This document shows, piece by piece, positions 33,668-39,442 of a DNA stretch of 39,442 bases; the first letter of the stretch is position 1; every line of letters begins with the position of its first letter. Origin of the DNA: Novosphingobium olei (GTDB lineage: Bacteria > Pseudomonadota > Alphaproteobacteria > Sphingomonadales > Sphingomonadaceae). Both the position numbers and the translations under genes were made by a program. The notes beneath the pieces are model-generated. The model made no database searches and had not been told where the DNA came from. It was given only the letters and a program-made list of their open reading frames with translations. Location: NCBI RefSeq assembly GCF_012927405.1, contig NZ_JABBGM010000018.1:1-39442 (forward strand). The letters run 5' to 3'.

Positions 33668-34975
33668 ATGGCGACACTGTCTGCTTCCGCACCCCTCGTT
33701 GAGGTTCGTGGTCTCAATCACTTCTATGGGCCGCCGCCCGGCGGTCATCTCGTACTCGATCAGGTGGACCTGACGCTGGCGAGGAACGAGATCGTGGGCC
33801 TCCTCGGACGCTCGGGATCAGGCAAATCGACGTTGCTGCGCTTGATTGCCGGACTGATCCAACCGCGCGAGGGCAGTGTGACGCTGGTGCCGAGCGAGGA
33901 TTGCCCTGATCCCAACGTCGCGATGGTGTTCCAGACCTTCGCCCTCTTCCCGTGGCTGACGGTGCTGGAAAACGTCGAACTCGGGCTGGAGGCTATGAAA
34001 GTGCCAGCCGCAGAGCGGCGCAGCCGCGCGCTGGGAGCGATCGATCTCATCGGTCTCGATGGCTTCGAAAACGCCTATCCCAAGGAACTCTCGGGCGGCA
34101 TGCGCCAGCGGGTCGGGCTGGCGCGCGCGCTTGTGGTCAATCCCTCGCTTCTGCTCATGGACGAGCCGTTTTCAGCGCTCGACGTGCTCACCGCCGAGAC
34201 GCTGCGCACCGATCTGCTCGATCTGTGGTCGGAAGGGCGGATGCCGATCCAGTCAATCCTGCTGGTCACGCACAACATCGAGGAAGCGGTGCTGATGTGC
34301 GACCGCATCCTCGTGTTCTCGTCGAACCCAGGCCGCGTCGTCGCCGAGATCAAGGTCGATCTGCCCCGCCCGCGCGACAGGCTCGACCCGCCATTCCGCG
34401 CGCTGGTCGACGATATCTACGCCCGCATGACCGCAAAGCCGCAATCTGCCCAGCCAGCCCGTGACGGCCTGTTTCCGGGCACCGGCATTGCGATGGTGCT
34501 GCCGCGGGTCTCGACCAACGCGCTCGCGGGTCTGATGGAAGAAGTGGACGGCACACCGTTCGATGGCCGGGCCAGCATGGCCGAACTGGCGGACTCGCTT
34601 CAGCTTGAGGTCGATGAACTGTTTCCAATGGCGGAAACACTCCAGTTGCTTCGCTTTGCCGAATTGAACGGCGCGGACCTGCTCCTAACCCCTGCGGCGC
34701 GCCGCTATGTTCAGGCCGACGTGGACCAGCGCAAGGCCATGTTTGCCTCTGCCTTGCTGAACCACGTGCCGCTCGCCCAGCACATCCGCCGCATCCTTGA
34801 CGAACGCATCGCCCACCGCGCGCCTGCCCGCCGGTTCCGTGATGAGCTTGAGGATCACATGTCGGAAGACTTCGCCGACGAAACGTTGCGCACCGTCACG
34901 CACTGGGGGCGCTACGCAGAAATCTTCTCCTTTGATGAGGACGATGACCTGTTCAGCCTGGAGAACCCGGAATGA
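33668..34975 (+). CDS. ABC transporter ATPase with C-terminal AAA-associated domain
   Basis: A 435-residue ATPase. Walker A GRSGSGKST, signature LSGGMRQR, Walker B LLLMDEPFSALD and the switch His in THN are intact within residues 1-245, in the style of SsuB/TauB/NrtD. The last 170 residues resemble the AAA-associated C-terminal domain (PF09821 type): TNALAGLMEEVDGTPFDGR, then LADSLQLEVDELFPMAE. It ends in an acidic tail. It energises the fused permease encoded 31 bases upstream. A 25-residue membrane protein is coupled to its stop codon. Confidence 0.9.
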   Translation: MATLSASAPLVEVRGLNHFYGPPPGGHLVLDQVDLTLARNEIVGLLGRSGSGKSTLLRLIAGLIQPREGSVTLVPSEDCPDPNVAMVFQTFALFPWLTVLENVELGLEAMKVPAAERRSRALGAIDLIGLDGFENAYPKELSGGMRQRVGLARALVVNPSLLLMDEPFSALDVLTAETLRTDLLDLWSEGRMPIQSILLVTHNIEEAVLMCDRILVFSSNPGRVVAEIKVDLPRPRDRLDPPFRALVDDIYARMTAKPQSAQPARDGLFPGTGIAMVLPRVSTNALAGLMEEVDGTPFDGRASMAELADSLQLEVDELFPMAETLQLLRFAELNGADLLLTPAARRYVQADVDQRKAMFASALLNHVPLAQHIRRILDERIAHRAPARRFRDELEDHMSEDFADETLRTVTHWGRYAEIFSFDEDDDLFSLENPE

Positions 34976-35049
34976 TCCGCGACCTGTTTTTCATCGGCCT
35001 CGGCATTGTTTGGATCGGATTGCTGCTCAGGGGCCTCAAGCGGCGATGA
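34972..35049 (+). CDS. 25-residue membrane microprotein coupled to the ABC ATPase
   Basis: A short open frame whose ATG (34972) overlaps the ATPase stop as ATGA. It encodes 25 residues: MIRDLFFIGLGIVWIGLLL followed by RGLKRR. The middle is one hydrophobic segment and the end is basic, as expected for a small inner-membrane protein with a cytosolic C-terminus. Small single-span subunits occur in several transporters, where they stabilise or tune the complex. The overlap and its clean membrane character argue for a real gene, but 25 codons can arise by chance. Confidence 0.55.
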   Translation: MIRDLFFIGLGIVWIGLLLRGLKRR

Positions 35050-35707
35050 AGATTCAATTGTAGCAGACGCTTAGCAACGGCACTCGGCGCCACTCGAGCG
35101 CTTTGCAGTTTCCTAGATTATCGACCCAATGCCTCTTGGTCCGTCGGGGTTGCCGGAAGCCGGATAAGATTGAGTGGTTCGATCGAATACCAGCTTGCTT
35201 CAACTTCACGCCGGCATCTGGAATCCTAAACGAGAGCCCCGCTGCAATTGCAATGCGACCATAGTCGGGTACGAGCTGGCAGTCGGGTTTTGGCGAAGAA
35301 CCTGCCCTTGAACCTCTCGATCCGCAATGACGGCAAAGTCCCACTTCTCATCATTCAAAACCCGCATTCATCGCCTGTAAGCGCAGTAAGGTGACATCCG
35401 ACATTCCGGCAGGGAACGGCGGCGCAGCAAGCCATTTTTGCCACCGATATATCCGGCATCAAAGCATCTTGCTTTAACGGTCATACCCGCAAACCCCTGC
35501 CAGGCAGCCTTCCCAAGCCTTACCGCCCACGGGTAGCGGCAGCCTGGGCTTTGCTTGCCCGGTGCTCCTCGCAACCCGGCTATGCCGGGTCCTTCTCGTT
35601 GTTGCGGCCCTGCGGGTGCGACGACCACCTGACAGGCAAGCTGTGCAGGCTCCTGCCGCCACCCCGGTCAGTTCGACAGGTGAGGTGCGTCGGCTGGAGA
35701 CTGTACG
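35050..35707. other. Intergenic region with GC-rich hairpins
   Basis: About 660 bases without a convincing gene. The left part (35050-35480) is low in GC for this genome and resembles decayed sequence. The right part (35500-35690) is GC-rich with stems such as ACCCGGC-TAT-GCCGGGT (35574-35590), similar in style to the leaders before ardC and ssb. It precedes the sigma-4-like gene. Confidence 0.45.
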
Positions 35708-35962
35708 ATGCCCTTAAGATTACGCTCCACCTCTTTTGATCGGTGCCCGTGCATTAGACGCCTCCGTCAATGGCGCCGGAAGCACGCAATGCGGTCTGCC
35801 CTGTTCAACCTGTCGCCGTTGCACCAAGATGTGTTTCGGATGATCCGCTTCGATGGCCTCACGATTGAAGCCGCGGCCCACAAGCTGGGCGTGACTCCTG
35901 AGATGGTCCACGAAGCGCTCGTCGACGTCCTCCTGGCGCTTGGCCGGGCGAACCGGTCGTGA
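35708..35962 (+). CDS. Small sigma-70 region 4-like HTH protein
   Basis: An 84-residue protein. After a basic N-terminus it has a sigma-region-4-like helix-turn-helix: LSPLHQDVFRMIRFDGLTIE then AAAHKLGVTPEMVHEALVDVLLALGRA. Without region 2 it is not a full sigma factor; such proteins act as regulators. Its stop TGA overlaps a possible start of the next open frame, but the conserved start of the HEPN protein lies 150 bases further on. It may regulate the nucleotidyltransferase-HEPN gene. The start could also be ATG 35789 (MRSALFNLSPLHQ), which would keep the entire helix-turn-helix. Confidence 0.65.
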   Translation: MPLRLRSTSFDRCPCIRRLRQWRRKHAMRSALFNLSPLHQDVFRMIRFDGLTIEAAAHKLGVTPEMVHEALVDVLLALGRANRS

Positions 35963-36114
35963 TGGGAAACCGCGCGTGCATGTCCCATGGAGGTGGCGAA
36001 ACGCCTCCGGCCAGAACCGCCGGTCCGCCCAGCATTCCTGGATCGGCAGACCTTGCTGGCGAAGCTATCACTTTGCCCTTGGCAGTAGCGTCGAAACCGG
36101 CGATTCTCGATATC

Positions 36115-37026
36115 ATGCGATCCGGTCTCGACCATCTTCCCGAAGGCAAGCGGCGCGAACTCGCGCACGTGGTCGAGATCGTGCGCGCCGGCTTTGCCGC
36201 AGCGATCGCGCATCGCACGCAGCCGCGCTATCGGATGGGCAAGCTGCTCAAAATCGTACTATTTGGCTCCTATGCGCGCGGCGACTGGGTCGAGGACCCA
36301 GTGGGGCGCTACTTTTCCGATTATGATCTGCTTGTCGTCGTAAACCACGACGATCTCACCGACATTGCCGAGTTCTGGGAAGCTACCGAAAACAGGCTGC
36401 TGGCCGACCTGTCCACCGGCACAGTGCTGCGCACGCCGGTGAGCCTGATCTACCACAGCCTTGATGACGTGAACGAGAAGCTCCGGCTTGGCCGGTACTT
36501 CTTCATGGACATCCTCAAGGATGGGATTGTCCTGTTCGAGGAGCCGGGCTTCCCGTTTGTCGAACCCTTGCCGCTGTCGCGCGAGCAGGCGCTCAAAGAA
36601 ACGCAGGGCTACTTCGACGATTGGTTCGAGAGTGCGGACCAGTTCTTCGTGCATGCCAGAGATGCACAGTCGCGCGGCTGGAACAGCAAGGCAGCGTTCG
36701 AAATGCATCAAACTGTCGAGCGTCTGTACCACTGCCTTTTTCTCGTGCGCACTTTGTGGAGTCCAAAGTCGCACAACCTCAATCGCCTGCGGGACATGGC
36801 CGAGGAATTGGAACCCGCGCTGAAGGATGTCTGGCCGCGGACCGGGCGCTTCGAGAAGCGGTGCTATGCCTTGCTGCGCGACGCCTACGTCAAGGCAAGG
36901 TACTCGCCCTCCTATCGCATCTCGGCTGATGAACTCGCCTGGATCGCCGAGCGGGTGAGGGTGCTCCAGGATCTCGTGAGGAGCGCCTGCGAGGCGCGCA
37001 TCGAGGATCTTGCGAAGGCCGCCTGA
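36115..37026 (+). CDS. Nucleotidyltransferase-HEPN fusion protein
   Basis: A 303-residue protein. The N-terminal half is a MNT-type nucleotidyltransferase: LFGSYARGDW (Gly51-Ser52) and the metal pair Asp69/Asp71 in FSDYDLLVVV. The C-terminal half is a HEPN domain with QALKETQGYFDDWFESADQF and AFEMHQTVERLYHCLFLV. In MNT-HEPN toxin-antitoxin systems the HEPN toxin is an RNase and MNT silences it by AMPylation; here both are on one chain, a known arrangement. I start at ATG 36115 because family members, as I recall them, begin there (SGLDHLPEGKRREL); ATG 35962 would add 51 poorly conserved residues. Neither start has a clear Shine-Dalgarno. Confidence 0.78.
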   Translation: MRSGLDHLPEGKRRELAHVVEIVRAGFAAAIAHRTQPRYRMGKLLKIVLFGSYARGDWVEDPVGRYFSDYDLLVVVNHDDLTDIAEFWEATENRLLADLSTGTVLRTPVSLIYHSLDDVNEKLRLGRYFFMDILKDGIVLFEEPGFPFVEPLPLSREQALKETQGYFDDWFESADQFFVHARDAQSRGWNSKAAFEMHQTVERLYHCLFLVRTLWSPKSHNLNRLRDMAEELEPALKDVWPRTGRFEKRCYALLRDAYVKARYSPSYRISADELAWIAERVRVLQDLVRSACEARIEDLAKAA

Positions 37027-37314
37027 GGACAATGCCGGTTCTTCACGGCACACCATTGTGAACGCTCGCCCGCGTCCAAAAGCCATCCCCTTCCGAGACT
37101 GAAACACGCCCCTGTCCGAAGCCGGACCGGTCACGCAACCCGCGCCGATGCGGACCGTGTTGCCGCGCTTTCACGCGGCTACCCGCACCACTCCTTCCGC
37201 CGGGGTTTCCCTGCGCTGCGCTCCGGTGCGGTCCCCTCCGCCCCCGGACCTTTCGGGGCTCAGTCGAAGGGATGGTCCCTTGGACACTCAGCAGAGCTTC
37301 GAAAGGAAATTCCC
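37027..37314 (+). promoter_or_regulatory. GC-rich hairpin leader of ssb
   Basis: No gene is visible. Stems on the plus strand include GCCGCG-CTTTCA-CGCGGC (37162-37179) and CCCCG ... CGGGG (37242-37258), the latter 57 bases before the ssb start. AAAGGAAA near 37300 is the Shine-Dalgarno. Layout and stem type are like the ardC leader, which suggests a shared promoter or control mechanism. Confidence 0.45.
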
Positions 37315-37728
37315 ATGAAGAACACCGTCATCCTCGCAGGCTTCGTCGGCAGCAACCCCGAAGTCCGCACCACCCAGAACGGGGCTTCGATCACCAGCCT
37401 CTCCATCGCCACCACCCGCAGCTTCAAGGACGGCGAGGGCCACCGCCAGACCGAGACCGAATGGCATCGCATCACCTGCTTCAACGGCGTCGGAAAGTCG
37501 GTCGCAGAGCACGTCACCAAGGGTGCGCTGGTCATGGTCACGGGCCGAATTCACTACACCCGCTGGACCGACAAGAACGGCCAGATCCGCTACGGCTGCG
37601 AGATACTCGCCGAGCAGGTGGACTTTCTGAGCCGTCCTCGCGGTCCGACTGAACCGGCAGGCGAACAGTCGCTCGCAGATCGGGGTGCGCCGGCTCCTCG
37701 TAAGGCCTCCCGGCGGCGCTCGAAATAG
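37315..37728 (+). CDS. ssb: Single-stranded DNA-binding protein with atypical C-terminus
   Basis: A 137-residue SSB. The OB fold (about 3-107) is clear: VILAGFVGSNPEVRTTQNG, then TEWHRITCFNGVGKSVAEHV and GALVMVTGRIHYTRWTDKNG. The C-terminus is short and ends in RKASRRRSK, without the acidic DDDIPF-like tip that recruits host replication and repair proteins. It is probably a transfer or establishment SSB that coats incoming DNA without engaging host partners. It follows a hairpin leader like that of ardC. ATG 37315 is preceded by AAAGGAAA. Confidence 0.9.
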   Translation: MKNTVILAGFVGSNPEVRTTQNGASITSLSIATTRSFKDGEGHRQTETEWHRITCFNGVGKSVAEHVTKGALVMVTGRIHYTRWTDKNGQIRYGCEILAEQVDFLSRPRGPTEPAGEQSLADRGAPAPRKASRRRSK

Positions 37729-37927
37729 CGCCGCCATCACTGAAGGCGTTGGAGGGACCTCCCCACCGGAATATCGAGTTAGGGGCATGTCGTTTGCCAG
37801 GAAGGTCGCTGCGACGGCGACATGCCCCACTTCCAAACGTGAGGTTCAGGGACCCGCATTGACGATTGAATGCCTCAGGTCCGTGGGTTCGCTTCAAGCG
37901 TTGTTGCGCGCCGAACGCTTTCGACCA

Positions 37928-39136
37928 TCATTGCGATGCAGCCTTATTTTTCTGCCGCAGTCCGTCCAGATGGTCGCTCCACCACTGCGCCATCCGGACG
38001 CGCTCATCCCAGTAGTGCCCACGGTTATATGTCCCGCGGATGGCGTTGCTGTCGCCGTGTGCGAGGGCGCGTTCGATGGCGTCGGGATGCCACAGGCCGC
38101 TTTCGTTGAGCATGGTCGACGCCGTCGAACGGAATCCATGGGCAGTCATCTCGTCCTTGCTGAAGCCCATGCGGCGAAACGCGGCGTTGATCGTGTTCTC
38201 GCTCATCGGACGCAGGCGGGTGTGAAAGGCCGGGAACATGAAGCCCTCGCCGCCAGACACTCCCTTCAATTCCTTGAAGAGCTCGAGCACTTGCCGTGAC
38301 AGGGGCACGGCATGGGTGCGCCGCGCCTTCATCTTGCCGGCGGGTATCGTCCAGATTGCCTTGTCGAGGTCGATTTCCGACCATTCACCGTGCCGCATTT
38401 CGCCGGGGCGCACGAAGATGTGCGGTGCAATCTTGAGCGCAAGCCTGGTGACGGGGTAGCACTCGAAGCCGTCGATGGCACGCAGCAGCTCGCCGAGCTT
38501 TTCCGGTTCGAGGATGGCCGCGTAGTGGCGTGCCTGGGGCGTGAGCAATGCGCCCTTGAGGATAGCCGTGGGATCAGTAGTGCAACGCCCGGTTGCAGCG
38601 CCATAGCGGAAGACGCGGCTGGCAAAGGACCGGCACTTCTTTGCGGTCTCGCGATTGCCGCGCGCTTCCAGCTTCTTGAGCGGGGCGAGCATCATCTGCG
38701 GATCGACGTCCGAGATCGGCATGCTCCCGATCGCCGGCTTGAGCAGATCGAGGAACCAGCGCGCCTTGAGCAGCGTGCCTTCGGCGCGGCCCTCGCCGAC
38801 CATCTTCTGTTCGATGTACTCGCTGGCGACGGATCCGAAGGTATTGGCCGCGCTGACCTTGGCGGTCGCCTTCTCACGCTTGCGGGTCAGCGCAGGGTCT
38901 TCGCCGCGGGCAATGCGCAAGCGCATTTCGTCCCGCGTGCGCCGGGCCATCTGCAGGGTAACTTCGGGCCATGCCCCGAGAGCAATGCGCTTTTCCTTGC
39001 CCGCGGCGTAGTACTTGAGACGCCACAGCTTGGAGCCGCTGGGAAAGACCTCGAGGTAGAGGCCGCGTTCGTCGGTCTTCTTGTAGGGGGTGTCACCCGG
39101 CGAAAAAGTGCGGATTTGCGGGGCTGTCAGGGGCAT
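37928..39136 (-). CDS. int: P4-type tyrosine integrase
   Basis: A 402-residue site-specific recombinase. The N-terminal DUF4102-like arm-binding domain reads MPLTAPQIRTFSPGDTPYK then DERGLYLEVFPSGSKLWRLK. The catalytic domain carries Arg in FVRPGEMRHGEW, HGFR (His-x-x-Arg), a further His in LAHGDSNAIRG, and the Tyr nucleophile in TYNRGHYWDERVRM. It excises and integrates the element at the tRNA-Leu gene, 180 bases away. I choose ATG 39136 because this matches the usual family N-terminus; ATG 39169 and further upstream starts are open but lie in the GGGGCAT repeats. All catalytic residues are intact, so it should be active. Confidence 0.93.
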   Translation of the reverse strand: MPLTAPQIRTFSPGDTPYKKTDERGLYLEVFPSGSKLWRLKYYAAGKEKRIALGAWPEVTLQMARRTRDEMRLRIARGEDPALTRKREKATAKVSAANTFGSVASEYIEQKMVGEGRAEGTLLKARWFLDLLKPAIGSMPISDVDPQMMLAPLKKLEARGNRETAKKCRSFASRVFRYGAATGRCTTDPTAILKGALLTPQARHYAAILEPEKLGELLRAIDGFECYPVTRLALKIAPHIFVRPGEMRHGEWSEIDLDKAIWTIPAGKMKARRTHAVPLSRQVLELFKELKGVSGGEGFMFPAFHTRLRPMSENTINAAFRRMGFSKDEMTAHGFRSTASTMLNESGLWHPDAIERALAHGDSNAIRGTYNRGHYWDERVRMAQWWSDHLDGLRQKNKAASQ

Positions 39137-39213
39137 CTGGGGGCACGACCTTTCGCAGGAAAGGGGCATGAGGGGGCATATGCCCCGCTCCATGCCCCGG
39201 ATCGGAGGGGCAC
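39130..39213. repeat. GGGGCAT repeat cluster between integrase and tRNA
   Basis: GGGGCA followed by T or C occurs seven times in 84 bases: plus strand at 39130, 39140, 39163, 39173 and 39207; minus strand at 39180-39186 and 39192-39198. GGGGCATATGCCCC (39173-39186) is a perfect palindrome, and CCTTTC-GCAG-GAAAGG (39149-39164) is another inverted repeat. Location next to the att site suggests arm-type integrase sites, excisionase sites or an integrase operator. Confidence 0.5.
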
Positions 39214-39313
39214 GGCCTGAAACTGCGTGAAACACGCGGCATCAAAATCCTCTGAAAAATGGCAGATTTCTGCGGATTTTTCAAGGATTTTGCTGCCACT
39301 CCCGTAGGAGTTT

Positions 39314-39400
39314 TGGTGCCCAGAAGAGGACTCGAACCTCCACGCCGTTTCCAGCGCCGCCACCTGAAGACGGTGCGTCTACCAATTCCGCCATCTGGGC
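39314..39400 (-). tRNA. tRNA-Leu (anticodon CAG)
   Basis: The minus strand reads a complete 87-base class II tRNA with CCA encoded. The acceptor stem pairs GCCCAGA (39394-39400) with TCTGGGC. The D loop has AATTGGTAGACGC, the anticodon loop is CTTCAGGT with anticodon CAG, a variable arm is present and the T loop is GGTTCGAGTCC. It is the integration target: the 3' end faces the integrase and is left intact by the element. Leu-tRNA genes are common insertion sites of P4-type integrases. Confidence 0.95.
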
Positions 39401-39442
39401 ACGGAGGCGAAGGGCAAAGCGCCGTTTCGCCGGGTAGGAGCG

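Overview
The window looks like an almost complete integrative mobilizable element (IME) of about 39 kb in the chromosome of a high-GC alphaproteobacterium. A sphingomonad (Sphingomonas, Novosphingobium, Sphingobium) is the best guess, from the style of the TonB receptor, porin, ArdC/DUF2958 pair and TraD/MobF genes; this is inference, since no database could be searched. The right end is a tRNA-Leu(CAG) gene (39314-39400, minus) with a P4-type tyrosine integrase reading away from its 3' end. A near copy of the tRNA 3' end at 109-123 may mark the left end.

Layout. 1-778: end of an unrecognised gene, then sequence without convincing genes. 779-4709 (minus): hamA-hamB, a Hachiman anti-phage system. 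5098-6737: hipBA toxin-antitoxin with its own promoter and operator. 6863-14133: transfer module with an unknown membrane protein, an AlpA-like regulator, two unknown small proteins, a candidate oriT resembling that of F, a small accessory protein, a TraD/VirD4 coupling protein and a MobF relaxase-helicase. No mating-pair-formation (T4SS) genes are present, so transfer would need a helper.

14281-22817: a large restriction-modification island. Rightward genes encode a MORC/MutL-like GHKL ATPase, an HNH nuclease, an SNF2 ATPase, a stand-alone EcoRII-N DNA-binding protein and a 699-residue protein with RNA polymerase alpha-CTD-like and sigma-region-4-like modules. Facing them are Vsr and a close relative of E. 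coli Dcm. Dcm, Vsr and EcoRII-N families all act on CCWGG, so the island plausibly uses that sequence. Its two DNA-binding proteins end in the same C-terminal tail. This is the most interesting part of the window.

23179-26318: an unknown HTH protein, then ArdC antirestriction protein and a DUF2958 protein behind a GC-rich hairpin leader. 26394-29526: a metal-type cassette (TonB receptor, cation diffusion facilitator, MerR regulator) with two MerR-type 19-bp-spacer promoters. 29960-35049: an RcnR/DmeR-like sensor with its operator, an outer-membrane porin, a fused double ABC permease, an ABC ATPase and a 25-residue membrane microprotein. 35708-37026: a sigma-4-like HTH protein and a nucleotidyltransferase-HEPN protein. 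37315-37728: an SSB lacking the usual acidic tip. 37928-39136: the integrase.

The parts fit together as a mobile defence and metal island: integrase plus tRNA for insertion, oriT/TraD/MobF for mobilization, ArdC and SSB for establishment in a new host, and Hachiman, HipBA, the R-M island and possibly the HEPN protein for defence or stability. The predicted nic strand is such that the relaxase genes enter last and the transferred strand could template ardC and ssb.
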